Of a DNA stretch of 64,000 nucleotides, positions 1 through 10,869 are shown in pieces. Source of the stretch: Cristatella mucedo (taxonomy: Eukaryota > Bryozoa > Phylactolaemata > Cristatellidae); NCBI GenBank assembly GCA_009760855.2, contig WPIO01000024.1, positions 1,916,001 through 1,980,000 of the forward strand, given 5' to 3'. Position 1 is the stretch's first letter, and the number at the start of each line of letters is the position of its first letter. The position numbers were made by a program, and so were the translations under genes. The notes under the pieces are model-generated. The model had not been told where the DNA came from, searched no databases, and worked only from the letters and a program-made list of their open reading frames with translations.

Positions 1-59
1 CTTGCAAAACAACATAAGAAATATGACTCGTATGTATAGCAACCTAAGATTACTTAATC

Positions 60-185
60 TCTAGCCAGGCACTTCTACGTCGGTGGCTCGAGCCCACGAC
101 CTCGGTCGGCAGAAGTGATAGCATTGCCTCGGCGGTCAAAGGCAAGCACCTTAACCCTGGGCTTAACCTGGTCAGCAATTGCAAA
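60..185 (-). mobile_element. tRNA-like element (SINE family 2-like)
   Basis: On the minus strand this stretch has an A-box-like 'GGTTAAGGTGCTTGCC' followed by a B-box-like 'GTGGGCTCGAGCC', the arrangement of a pol III internal promoter. The same unit recurs at 50,700-50,815 and resembles the better preserved copy at 10,715-10,865. It lies just past the splice donor of exon copy 1. No target-site duplication is clear. Confidence 0.45.
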
Positions 186-211
186 CTCCTATAACGAAAC
201 TAAGAGATTAC

Positions 212-631
212 CTTTGTATATGACCTGGAATGTGCACGATGCACCATTTCCTTTCTGTGTACGTAGTATGACACTGACATCGCCGTGAAACGTCTTCGGT
301 GAACCAGAACGAGGTTGCAAATTCAATCCAGACCCGTCGAACGATAAATAGGGACATGTCTCGGCACTCTCGTTTGTCCACACGTATCGAGCTGTGTCAA
401 ATTCCCACGTGCCAGAGGAGATGTTAGAATTATCCTTGAAATGGAAACCTGGTTTACCCTTCTCGTATTGCCATACTATGACGTTCACAAGTGTCAGCTC
501 GATAGCTCTGCCAGGATTTCTTAGCAGCCGGCACCACCGAAATTCGTTAACAGTAGGTGATTCAAACATTTCCAGATAACCCGTCGAGTTGTTACTGACG
601 TCTTGTTGTATGCAGTTGCTGCTTGCAGTCA
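212..631 (-). CDS. Exon (copy 1) for a secreted four-cysteine, possibly CUB-like domain
   Basis: A 420-bp open exon on the minus strand. It is preceded by a pyrimidine-rich acceptor (tttgtttcaag) and followed by the donor aaag|gtaatc. The open frame runs further on both sides (189-773), but the paralogues at 50,043 and 55,481 lose similarity at exactly these splice sites, so I take the splice sites as the borders. Both introns are phase 1, giving a symmetric 1-1 exon as is usual for shuffled extracellular modules. The ~140-residue product has four cysteines (NC, WC, TCPY, SCTF), N-glycosylation sequons (NST, NIS, NES), and the motifs GYLEM, IELTLVN, DGSG, PRSGSP and VIYKG. The G-Y-L-E...C-W...IEL pattern and the four cysteines recall CUB domains, but I cannot confirm the family. 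No signal peptide or start codon is visible, so the rest of the gene lies elsewhere. Confidence 0.7.
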
Positions 632-1601
632 CTTGAAACAAAAGCACACAGCAATAGTGCACAGCTACCTGAGCGACATACTTTGGTCGACTGACAGCAA
701 GTATTTTATATGCCTGGCGTGGCTCAAGGAAAGTGGCAAGTGTTACCTCAATCTCTGATTGTTTTACTTTCAAAATTCAGTGATAATGTAGTGGAATGAT
801 CAGTGCTGCTTCAAAAGGAGATGCAATTATACTGAAGTATTAGAAAGAAGCTTTGTTAGGCACTCATGGCTGCCGAATAAGATCCAGAAACACAGACTGT
901 GGTGTAGGCACAGTGCTGAGCATTTGGCATTGCTATGAGGTCTATCCTTTAACAGCAATACTCACAGCCTGTGAAGAGACCCACCTCAACATTCACTAAT
1001 ACACATTGCTACCTTGTTATTCCCTTATGCCCCTTAATACGCGTAGACTACACATGCTGCACAGGTGACACAAGGAGGCGTGCATATGCACTATGCCCAC
1101 ACTCCACGAATGGTACAGGGATGCATGCTCATGCATTACGGATACGACAAGCATACACACATCCTCACACACATACACACAGTAGAAGAGCTTTTGGGAC
1201 AATCATCCGGCTCACGGGGAGCAACAATGCACTACCTACTGTACAACTCGACACCAAGATTTGAGTTGAGAAGAGCTAACTAAGAAATATCGAAATACAA
1301 AGTAAACACGGGCTGTCTGCCGTGGGCAAGACTGTCGAAAAAGAACCTGGCCTCGAGCAAGATGACCGGTCTAGCAGTATATGGATAACTGGTTATTTTG
1401 ATTGATTTGGAAGAGTTTGCAATAAACAAAAAAGAAAGATGACGAACCCCTGCCCTAATGTTGTGAGAATGATGATGGCTGTATTTGATGCAGGCAAGCA
1501 GGTGTGCTTACATGCAGGTATTCTTGGATAGACGTCGGTGTCAGTAAAGGCTGCTCCGAAGCAGCAGAAAAGAGAGGATAGCTTCAGCAAGGCCAGCAGA
1601 T

Positions 1602-1748
<147 letters not shown>

Positions 1749-1749
1749 C

Positions 1750-2285
1750 GTGGGTGGTTAAATAATTCCATGACAATGTGCTGAAGCTTAGCGAGCTCAT
1801 TGGTTCGGGAGAACGTGAGAGTTTGGTTGGGGCAGAACTAAATGGCACCAATGCCATACTTACAGAACTACACAAAATCCGTCCAATGGCATTTACAAGA
1901 GGTCAACAGAGCCCAGGCTTATAATTGCTAAATCGGCTTTCTAGCCAAATAACGGCAGGCAGAATAAATGAATGTTCGGTTCTTACATTTGCAAAGTGCA
2001 GGCGTTAGGATTGAAGTGGCCTTCAATCGAAGTGACGGTCTGCTGAAAACCAACGTACGGTTACTAGGTTATGACACCGAAGCTGCCAAACGATATTAGC
2101 CCACCTGCAAGGTGCTTACAATTCCCTGCTGGGGTGATCAGTCCCGTAATGATGAAGTTTTAGATGTACTTCCACTCCTGCGACGATTCATGCTAAAAAT
2201 CTGTCGGCTACTCAGATAAGCTAGTTGGTAGGGATATGCTAAAGCGTCGCCTAGATGAACAAAGTAATGTTGCCACTTCTGATAA
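1750..2285. other. Unassigned spacer
   Basis: Ordinary mixed-composition sequence between the GA repeat and the mariner relic. I see no long reading frame, no tRNA box pair and no LINE or SINE signature. Confidence 0.5.
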
Positions 2286-2289
2286 TTAC

Positions 2290-2681
2290 GAAGGTATGCA
2301 ATGTGCTTGGCTACTCCAACGAAGCCTGTAAACGATAATCGCTTTCACAAGATGGCAAACTCGGCAGCAAAGGGGTCATGGTCAAGAGCTACCTATCCAA
2401 CTGACTCTTGGCACCATGATGCCAGACCTAAATTAGAGCAACTCCAGAACGTTGCAGTACATAGTGCACAGGGATTTCAAGGAAATAATTTTCTTTTTCA
2501 ACAGGGCAGTGGGCCTACACATGCGGGTAAGTGCATTCAATATTTCTTAAGCAAGTCTTACATTTATTTCAGGGCTAATATGCTAATACAGGGGCCTTGT
2601 CATTCTTCAAACATAAATCCCACTTACTGGCATCCCGGTGAAGAATTGGAGCCTGTTTGGTCAGGAAGCCATTTTATGTAG
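2290..2681 (+). pseudogene. Tc1/mariner transposase relic
   Basis: A 126-residue open frame contains 'FQQGSGPTHAGKCIQ', which lines up with the Tc1/mariner catalytic block F-x-Q-Q-D-N-A-P-x-H. About 40 residues later 'SNINPTYW' lines up with the S-P-D-x-N-P-I-E block. Both places where a catalytic aspartate is expected are changed (G and S), so the protein would be inactive. Sequence before and after is not recognisable and no terminal inverted repeats are visible. The assignment rests on two spaced motifs and is moderate. Confidence 0.5.
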
Positions 2682-2699
2682 CCTCTCTGATACTTGTGG

Positions 2700-3660
2700 G
2701 CTCGAGTGGATAATGTATGCAAGCATACATGACTAATTTAACTGGGTGTATATTTTTCGGAAAATTGTCAGTATCATTACAACAAATGCAGTTCCTACTA
2801 CAATTTGGGACAGCATAGTGGCAGACACCAACATAGCCGTGTACCAGCAAGGCCGCAAAGACTTTTTAATCAGTTTCCTGCTACCATCAACTAGTTTTTA
2901 ATTAGATATAAGTAATATCAGATGCAAATTTGTCAGTTTTCACGTCGGAAGTGGGTAAATTCATTATGAACGGCCTTTTTTAGTGAAGCAAGATAGATTT
3001 TGTAGGGAGTAGTTGCTATTACCATTCTCTCAAGGCCCAAGCAATTACAAACTTCCTCTTCTTTATATATTTCCATCACTCCATCGATCTACCAAACTTG
3101 CCTACCTACCCTCCCACCCTCCGACCTACCTACCTACCTTTCAATCAACACACTCGGTTTAAGTGGCTATGTGGAGTGACAGAGATACCTTTAGCTATTT
3201 CTCTCTCTCCCACTCCCTCTCTATGCATCTATATATCAAACTGTATCTCTCTTCATAGTTATCTCTCCTCAAGCACCTATCTGTCTACCTTATTCTATTA
3301 TTTCACTTATTTATCTCTAACTGGTTTTACATCTATTTCTATATTTATCTATCTCTCTACCTATATGATGATCTCTTTGCCATCGGGCTATTGCATGTTG
3401 GTGCAAAACTTTGCATCTCGGTTTGTCTGTCGGGAGCTTAATCAATTTTCACCATTGAAAAGAATCAAAATGCCATTAATCCTATCGGGAGCCCAAAAAA
3501 ACAGCAATTTTTTGGAAAAGGTCTGGGAAAACATGGAGATCTATCTGTCATCAGTACACATACTCAACTCAGGTCATGAAGCCAGCTGTATTCATCAAGC
3601 GATCGTGAAAGGTGAGGAAGACCTTGTGCTTAGCTAGAAAAACATTTCACCGGCCCTCCT
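2700..3660. other. Unassigned spacer with pyrimidine-rich low-complexity part
   Basis: About 3,060-3,360 is rich in imperfect ctat/ctac runs (microsatellite-like), which creates a 179-codon open frame at 3,098-3,637 with no recognisable domain. The rest shows no feature I can name. Confidence 0.45.
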
Positions 3661-6300
3661 GCTGTGACTGAGAGCTAGCATTACCAATGGCATTTCCTGG
3701 GTGCCCCAAAATTAGAGTATACTCGAACGAGAAATCTAAATGGGAGCTTCACCCAGTAGCTTCCGGTCTATTACTAATGGACTGTTATAGATTTCCGTGT
3801 TTTCTCAGGCCACTGCCATCGATTGTAATGCATTGCCCTGAAATGCAAGCTTGCGATTCTTTGAAAAGACGTGGTAGTACTTTTTACCCAGCCCACTGCA
3901 ATACCCAAGACAAATTGGATCTTCTCTATCCAGCTTTGTTTTTAGTTGTAAAAGACAATAGCTGATTGCTGTATTGTCTCGGGCAATTGCTATCGATTGA
4001 AATGCATTACCCAATATTGAACTCGCAAAATGACAGTATGTGAGCCCATAGAGTGCATTATGTAGTAGGATAACTACAAATTCAAAAGCAGATTTCCAGT
4101 ATTTGAAACAGATTGTGGTAGAGGCCTTGCCATTGCCGTCAATTGCCGTGCACTGCCTTTGATTGCTTTCTCGATTGTTTAAAAGGATGTGGTTGCAGTT
4201 TTAATATAATATATGCCGTGTACTGCAACATAAAAGAAAGTTGGAGCTTTTCTCGGCAACTGTCGGTAGACTTGTAACGGATCGTAATGGAGTTCCGTCG
4301 ATTGAAGGCCCACATTTGGTGAAAATTATGAGCCCAAACAAGCACAAGTTACATGGAATGAGAGTGGCAGTTTCTTGCAGCCGATCTTGTAAATTTCCAT
4401 GAATTTCGCTATCGGCCCCTACCATGGCTGTGGATTTTGGTGCATTGCTGACAGTTAACGAGCAAAGCATCTTGAAAATGCCAGTTTTACTTTGGACTCA
4501 ACGGAATGTTACATGTGATGACAATTGGGGGTTCCCACTGCCAATTTCTCATCAATTTGCTGCGAAATTGGGTATTGACTCAAGTCATTGCTGTCAATTG
4601 CCCAATTGCCATTAACTGCTCGTGATTATACTTGTGCTCTTGGTTGAAAGGATGTGATTGCACTTTAAACACAGTGTACAGTGACATCTAATATAAATTT
4701 GATCTTGGCCCAGTCACTTTCCGGTGGTTTGTGATGGATCATAATGGACTGCCGTATTTGCTCGGGCAGTTGCAGTCGCTGCCAAGCACAGCCCAAGATT
4801 GAACGGTGAGAGCAGGTTTGAAGTACATAGGCAGGCAGTGAGATGCTGTAACTTGGAAAGAGAATTGGAGCTTGATGCAGCCGATTCTTATCGATTGGCC
4901 ATGGATTTCGGTATCGGTCCCTGCCATTGCTGCCGTGCATTGTTGACAATGCGGAATTAACGAGCAAAATAGCTTCAATGTCCTGCATCTTTACTTTTAG
5001 CACAGAGATATGTGAAGTGCGATGACAGTTGGCACTTCGTTCAGCCAACGTGTCGTCGACTTGCCACGGATTGTAGTAGCTTGCTGCTTCGAGCCGAGCC
5101 GTAGATTGCTATGTACTGCCCGATATTGTACGAGCCCAATTGCTTAAAATGGTGTGGTTGACTTTAACCAGTGCTTTGTAACATGAGTTCAAAATTGGAG
5201 CATTGCGAACCCGATTTCAGGGCATCTGGCACCAGATTGCTGTAGAGTACAGTATTGGCCCGGGCAATTGCAATCAAACGGTGCAGGCAATGGTGGAGAA
5301 ATTGTGGGATAACACAATAACCAAAGGTTAGATCAACGTGCAATCACTATTAGAGCTTAACGTGTTGGCATTCTGGTCGTTTTGCAGCAGGTTTCGGTGG
5401 ATTGACCTACTGGCCCGGGCAACTGCAGTCGATTGCACTGTGTAGCAGTATAATGGTCGAGGCAACTACAGTGAAGTTATGCAAGTACACAATAACCGAA
5501 GATTACAGCAGCATAGCAATCATAATTACAGCTTACGGTGTATGAGTTCAGGTAGCTGCTTGTCGGATTGCAGGGGATTGAGGCGGATTGCATTATGGGA
5601 CCGGGCCATTGCAGTCAATTACAATTCATTGCATGAAGGCGTGTGCACAGTGGAGCAAAGTTGTGTGGGTGCACTTTGAACTGAATGTAGTCTTACATGC
5701 AATGTCAACTAGACCTGTGATGGCGATTTGAAAATGATTTGCAGTGGAATAGCCTGGCTTGCAGTAGTTTTCCAGGTTATTTTAGGCGATTGCCGAACAT
5801 TGCTACGATGCACAATTTTTTTCAATTGACGTGGGTGTGCAGACAACACGGTGCACTTTAATATGCAATAGAAACCGGAGCTCGGCACAACCTATTTCGA
5901 TTTTCGTTTGCAGTGGATTGTCATATTGGCCCTGGCTACTGCAGTCGATTGCAGTGCACTGCACGAGAATGGCCGTGCCAATGCAAGTGAGATTTTGAGG
6001 CAGAGTGTGCTGTCATATGAAATTAAAAAAGAGCTTTTCGAACAGGATTTCTTTCGTTTCGAAGGGGAATGCAGCGAATTGTGGTACTGGCCTGAGCCAC
6101 TGCAATGTTATTTCAGTAGAGTTCGTGAGAGTGCATAAAAAGAATCTCGAGAAATTTTCCGGGTACATTGTACTCCGGGTACGTTGTACATGTAGCATAG
6201 TTAGATATTCAAAACTTTTTGAAGCTGTGTGCAGCTGATTTGTGGTGGCTTTGAAAGGAACTAAAACAGATTTCGGTTGATTGCTGTACATGTATCAACC
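3660..6300 (+). repeat. Diverged tandem satellite, ~165-170 bp period (block 1)
   Basis: A degenerate core of the form 'gggc(c)a(a)ttgcagtcgattgcaatgcattg' recurs near 3,805, 3,980, 4,125, 4,412, 4,590, 4,760, 4,915, 5,085, 5,250, 5,410, 5,590, 5,925 and 6,085. Spacing is mostly 155-180 bp, and double where a unit has decayed. Between cores, units share phrases such as 'gtgcactttaa', 'ggagct' and 'gattt.ggtg'. The short open frames in this block overlap several frames and are not genes. The same repeat appears in reverse orientation at 33,550-36,975, 57,200-58,145 and 59,345-60,530. Confidence 0.7.
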
Positions 6301-6639
6301 GTTGAAGCTCATTTGCATAAGTGAGCATGCTCACAGCTACATGAAAACTGGCGGATAGATAAAACCAAACGTATACTACAATATCAGCCCAAAATTTTAG
6401 CTTGGCAATGCTAATGTCTGGTTGATGTTAGCCTAATTTGAAAACCAGACTTTTCTACCCCAGCTGATGGGACCCCCGGAGTGTTCGAACCTGGCGACTG
6501 AACCCACAGAGTATTCGACCTTAGGATTATCGGCCCCTCGGACGATTCGTCCATGTCCATTTCACCCATGGGCGTTTGCACTCTAGGATTGTTCGACCCA
6601 TGATGTTTGGACGGAAGTAATTACTTTCAGTGATATGAT

Positions 6640-6770
6640 AGGAATTTGGTTTAATTAAAATAATGTTGTGTAATCCCTTCGCAGCAAATGTAAAGCGCCT
6701 AGAGAGAGATTAAGTTCTCCGAGGACGCTTTATCAAGTGCAGTATAATAATTATTATTATTAAACACATA
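6640..6770 (+). mobile_element. LINE B 3' end (tail only)
   Basis: Contains the family's 3' hairpin 'aaagcgcctagagagag...ctccgaggacgctttatcaag' followed by an ATT-rich tail. No upstream LINE coding sequence is recognisable, so this is either a severely 5'-truncated LINE or a SINE carrying the same tail. Confidence 0.7.
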
Positions 6771-6899
6771 TAACCAGTACTGGAAGTGACTGCCGGATGT
6801 GTTATAACGTTGCCCTGCTGTATTTAACCTGCAGGATGTGTCGATACCGGGAATGTTGCTGCATTTACGGCACATATGAACTGCTTGTGCAGTTATCAT

Positions 6900-7115
6900 A
6901 AATCACATATACAGTTGGTGAGTGAGAACTGGAGGCTGCCATGAAACGTCGCGTGAGTGAAAGAGAAAACCATGCCTTTAGTTCCCATGCTCCTAAATCC
7001 TGGAACTTACAACCGATGCACGTCACAACGTCCCTGACATGACGACTTAAAAACAAAGCTGAAAACACCATCTTGTTACAGCATTTCACGAGTCTCCGCG
7101 ATTCGTCCTTCATGT
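6900..7115 (+). mobile_element. LINE B 3' fragment, diverged
   Basis: Matches the LINE B segment that encodes the reverse-transcriptase protein's C-terminus ('gcctttagttcccatgctcc', then 'tggaactt', then '...gattcgtcc'). It is more diverged than the neighbouring copy at 7,195-7,690. Confidence 0.6.
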
Positions 7116-7194
7116 GCATGTACCTGCTTACGCTATGCTTGCTGCTTGGGGATCTTACCACCAAACATTTGGTAATGCTTTATATGCAACATCA

Positions 7195-7690
7195 GTAAAG
7201 TACCTGAAGAGATTCTGTTCTCTGAGGGCACTATACAAATGTATTACTGAAGCCAAGTATCCTACCACCCACTTTTCAGAATCCAACAGTCTACCAATAC
7301 CTCGTACAAACCTCAAATCCTTTGGAGACCCTGCAATTAGTTCGTTTGCTCCCAAAGCCTGGAACTCCCTCCCGACTTGCATTAGAACATCCCCTGAATT
7401 GACAACATTTAAAAAGAACTTGAAAACACACCTATTTAGGACAGCATTTAGTGGGTCCCTGTGATTCGTCCTTGATGTGCTTATGCGTGCTGACACTGTG
7501 CATGCTGCTACTAACCACATTTGCATGCTGACCCTGTGCATGTCACCAGAACCATGTTATTAATTTTGTTTGTTTATCAAGCATGATTTTACTTACCATT
7601 TAATTGCATTCCCTTTGCAGTAAATGCAAAGCGCCTAGAAAGAGATTGAGTTATCTGAAGGCGCTTTATCAAGTGCATTATTATTATTAT
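7195..7690 (+). mobile_element. LINE B 3' end
   Basis: The C-terminal coding segment is well preserved ('FSESNSLPIPRTNLKSFGDP' and 'AFSGSL' at the end of the frame 7,114-7,464). It is followed by the family's 3' UTR, the 3' hairpin near 7,628-7,672 and an (ATT)n tail. The stem pairs aaagcgcc with ggcgcttt. Confidence 0.8.
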
Positions 7691-9340
7691 TACTATTATT
7701 ATTAACAGCAAGTTGCGCAAATTGTGTGCCCGGTGGGAAAGTAGATCTGGTAGGTAGGCTGGCGCCAAAGAATAAAGGCACATGTAAGTGAGCGACAGAA
7801 CCTTGAAGTCTGGTGAGCTGTGGTGGCACATTAGGTAAAGCGGTTGCTTTCACGACCTTGGGTCCGAGATCGTGGGTTCGATTCCTGCGGTGGGCAATTC
7901 TTTATTGCCACTGCAGGTGGTGGTGATAGCCGTAAAGGCTCTTCTGTTGCTATACAAAAAGAGGCTGTTTAATCAGCTAGGATTTCTTTATTTAAGTCGA
8001 GGACTTGACTGGGTGCCAGTATATGTCGGTGAGAAGTGATGTGATAAGGCAACTTCGAGGCTGACGACAGACAAGTCTAGCTGCAGAGTTCTGCACAAGC
8101 TGTAAGCATCTGAGAGCACAGGCCGGTAGACCAGCAAGCAGTAAGTTACCGAAGTTAAGACAGGATGTTGCAAATGCATGTACCATTAGATGTGGTGTTA
8201 TTGTCTAAACAAGCCAGAATGCATAGAAATGACGTGTAGCTGAAAGTGGGGAAACTTGACTGTAGAGCTGATGCGGTCGTCCAATGAAATTCACTTTGGA
8301 ACCGGACACCTAGATTGTATGCAGATTCAGCTGGTCATAGGTCATATGCTGGTAGAGAGTTTGAGTGGTAATTTTTCCAATTTCCGAGTCACAATTCGTT
8401 AGGCCATAACTAGTACGTTGGTTTCATTGCCATTCGATTTGAGAAGGGTAGCTGCCATCCACGTGCAGATGTCAGGAAAACACGCAGCAAAATGGTTAAG
8501 AGAATTTCATGTCACAGAGGGCTGTGGATCAAAGCCAAGTAAAACTCGTCATCTGCATAAAAGTCAAGAGCCTAGATCGTGCCTGGCAATCGCATAAGCT
8601 AGAACAAAAATATAAACCGTAAAAACAACTGGACCAAGTACAGTGCCTAGAGGTAACCAATACTTCCGAGATTCCTCGGATCAGATTTGCCCTTTCACAT
8701 TAATATTCTGGAGCCTGCCGAAATGATACGATCTGCACGATTGTGGTCCTGTGCCAGTGATGTCCTGGCATGGTACCGAAAGTTCGAGCAAAGCAAGCAA
8801 AGATACTTTACCAAAGTCAGCATTCCTGATAAGTTCATTGTCCATCCGAATAAATCCGGAATATGTGGGGTAATTAGCTCCAAAACCAGACTGGAACTAA
8901 CTTGCTAGGTTTGAAGTGTAGGAGTTCAGCTTGTCTGCCGCAACTCGTTTTAGTGTATTTGATAGAAACAGCAGAAGGGAGACCGGTGGAAGTTACTCAA
9001 GCTCCGTTGGTCTAGTACAGCTTTCTTCATTACAGGTCTGACTACAGCTTTTTTGAAAGGTGCAGGCACATAACCCTAGGCTAAGTACATTACTAGTTAT
9101 GCATGGCAGCACGAAATCTATGCATCGTAGTTAGGACAGTGGGTATGCTATCCAGAGGACTTGTACTGCTATTTGGTTCTGAGATGCATTTTAGGGTGAG
9201 GTCATGTATGGCCAACTTTAATGTAGACATTGAGGTGGAGCATAGAATTAAGGGACAGGAATCCTGTGGGGTAGTTATTAAGGGACATGAGGCCGAGAGG
9301 ATTCTGCTACCTTAGGGACTGACCCTCTGATCTCGTGTCT
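7690..9340 (-). mobile_element. LINE B copy on the minus strand, split by a SINE
   Basis: Reads in reverse through the LINE B C-terminal and reverse-transcriptase regions ('ggtaggctggcgccaaagaataaagg', 'cgacagacaagtctagctgcagagtt', 'aaaaccagactggaactaac'). Many stops and indels are present and no open frame is longer than about 70 codons. The 3' tail abuts the ATT tail of the plus-strand copy, giving a tail-to-tail pair around 7,690. A SINE at 7,811-7,993 interrupts it. Confidence 0.7.
7811..7993 (+). mobile_element. tRNA-derived SINE (family 1)
   Basis: Has an A-box-like 'TGGCACATTAGG' and a perfect B box 'GGTTCGATTCC', then the family body 'ggtgatagccgtaaaggctc' and the tail '...tttaatcagctagg...ttattt'. 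It is flanked by the 5-bp direct repeat AAGTC (7,806-7,810 and 7,994-7,998). Removing the SINE plus one repeat restores the LINE B sequence, which confirms the borders. Confidence 0.88.
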
Positions 9341-9344
9341 CCTG

Positions 9345-9625
9345 CTAGCAAAGGAGCTACAATAGTGCATTTGATATAGTGCCATCAGAGAACCCAGTCT
9401 CTTTCTAGGCACTTTACAATTGATGCAATGGAAGCACGATCGGATGGTTAATAGCAGCATACTCAATAAACCAGAATAAAATTGTTAGGGGTGACATGCA
9501 CAGGGACGGCATGCAAGTTTGGTTTGTAGCAGCATGCACAGTGTCAGCATGTCTAAGCACATAAAGGATGAACCAGAGGGACCCACTAAATGCTGTGATA
9601 AGTAGATGCACTTTTAGAGGTTTTT
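9345..9625 (-). mobile_element. LINE B 3' end, minus strand
   Basis: Begins with the reverse of the family's 3' hairpin ('gagaacccagtctctttctaggcact') and continues through the 3' UTR ('agcatgcacagtgtcagcatg') to 'gacccactaaatgctgtgat'. Confidence 0.75.
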
Positions 9626-10016
9626 AGCTAGAGAAGCAATCAGCCGGATCACAAAGCTGCTAACCTGAAGGCTGTTATGGAGGTGGTTGATCATACATTC
9701 AGCTTTTATGGATTTCGCCTCGGTGATTCTACAATATTTGCATGGAAGCTACACTTGACCTTTGCCAAAGTATATTGCTATGATCTGAGGTTCTTGCAAA
9801 CGTCGTGTCTTATATGGAAACCATTACAGCAAAAACTTGTTAAACACCTATCTGTTTGTTGTGTGATCGCAGTGCATACGAAATTCGTACCTACAGACAT
9901 GTAAACACATACAGCTTCCAGCTGAGTCAACCACCCCTACCTACTCAACCACAACCTTCCCCGAAGGCAGCTTTAGACTCCCGGGCACTAGTAACCTGCT
10001 CATTAGCCAAGATTGT

Positions 10017-10195
10017 GCATAATAATAATAATAATGCACTTGATAAAGCACCCTCAGAGAACTCAATCTCTTTCTAGGCCCTTTACATTTGCTGCAAAGG
10101 AAACGCCATTGAATGGTGAGTGGTATCATGCTTGATAAACAGCATGAATAACATGGTTAGGGGTGACAGCCACAAGGTCAGCATGATAAAAAGTA
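10017..10195 (-). mobile_element. LINE B 3' end, minus strand
   Basis: ATT tail in reverse (aataataataat), then the hairpin 'gcacttgataaagc...gagaactcaatctctttctaggc' and part of the 3' UTR. Truncated after about 180 bp. Confidence 0.8.
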
Positions 10196-10323
10196 CCCTC
10201 CCTCAAAGTGCAACCCTTTTCTGCCTACAAGGAAAACATATGCCTGGTTTCCTTTGGTAATTTAACTGTGGCCTTGTAAGTGCACGCTGGGCAAGCATCA
10301 TAACCACTCCCCACTTCCAAAAG

Positions 10324-10354
10324 AATATATATATATATATATATACATATATAT

Positions 10355-10411
<57 letters not shown>
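10324..10411. repeat. (TA)n microsatellite with a short CA interruption
   Basis: Alternating AT with an internal 'acacacaca' segment. It creates a false tyrosine/isoleucine-rich open frame on the minus strand. Confidence 0.97.
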
Positions 10412-10412
<1 letters not shown>

Positions 10413-10714
10413 TGTATTGGTTTCTACCTGGTCTTGGTTGCTAAAATACAATGAAAAAAGCCAGTAAGATGAGGTGTATGTGGACGGATGCAACACTTGG
10501 GCAGTGCCACAGAAGCCTCGGATGTAGGGAGACAGCAACGAGTGCGGTCACGTCTGTCAACCCTACAGGTAAATGGCAGCAGAAGCTAAACACCTTGCAC
10601 TAATAAACACCGACTGATAAGTTACAAAACAAAAAAGTGAGCCAAATCGCCCTCCTCAGCTAGCACCAGCAACTTGCATTGGTCGGCATAGATCGGGTGC
10701 TGGCATTCAGCTCA

Positions 10715-10865
10715 TTTATATAATTCATTTGCATAGCGCTCTATGAGGACTTAATCACTATTCAGGCGCTTCACATATGCCTGGGGGTTCGAGCCCACGA
10801 CCTCAGCCAGACCTTGGTGGGGGCAGGCACCTTAACCACTGGACCAAGCTCATCAATGCAGTCTC
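10715..10865 (-). mobile_element. tRNA-derived SINE (family 2), best preserved copy
   Basis: On the minus strand it starts near 'GAGCTTGGTCCAGTGGTTAAGG' (tRNA-like A-box region), continues to the B box 'GTGGGCTCGAACCCC', and ends in 'GCGCCTGAATAGTGATTAAG' and 'AGCGCT..GCAAATG', followed by AT-rich DNA. That 3' end resembles the LINE B 3' hairpin (GCGCCTAGAAAGAGATTGAG), suggesting the SINE borrowed the LINE tail. Confidence 0.65.
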
Positions 10866-10869
10866 TAAG

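Larger units (their letters stand above)
1..1410 (-). repeat. Inverted segmental duplication, arm 1 (partner 49,250-50,880)
   Basis: Read on the minus strand, this block parallels 49,250-50,880 on the plus strand. It contains the same tRNA-like element next to the exon, the same 420-bp exon, the same upstream intron-like sequence, a CA-rich stretch near 1,150-1,180 matching the TG side of the partner, and shared sequence around the 'ctgtcgaaaaagaa' motif near 1,333. Divergence is moderate and grows away from the exon. The window edge cuts the arm, so its full length is unknown. Confidence 0.75.

Noticed and set aside
3660-6300. CRISPR-like or clustered regulatory repeats in the ~165-bp arrays.
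   Set aside because: Units are long, decayed and without unique spacers between identical repeats; a eukaryotic satellite fits better.
7811-7993. Possible functional tRNA genes at the A/B box pairs of the SINEs.
   Set aside because: The tRNA-like part lacks a clean acceptor stem and continues into the same SINE body and AT tail in ten or so copies, so these are SINEs.
10203-10538. 111-codon Tyr/Ile-rich frame near the TA repeat.
   Set aside because: Created by the (TA)n microsatellite.
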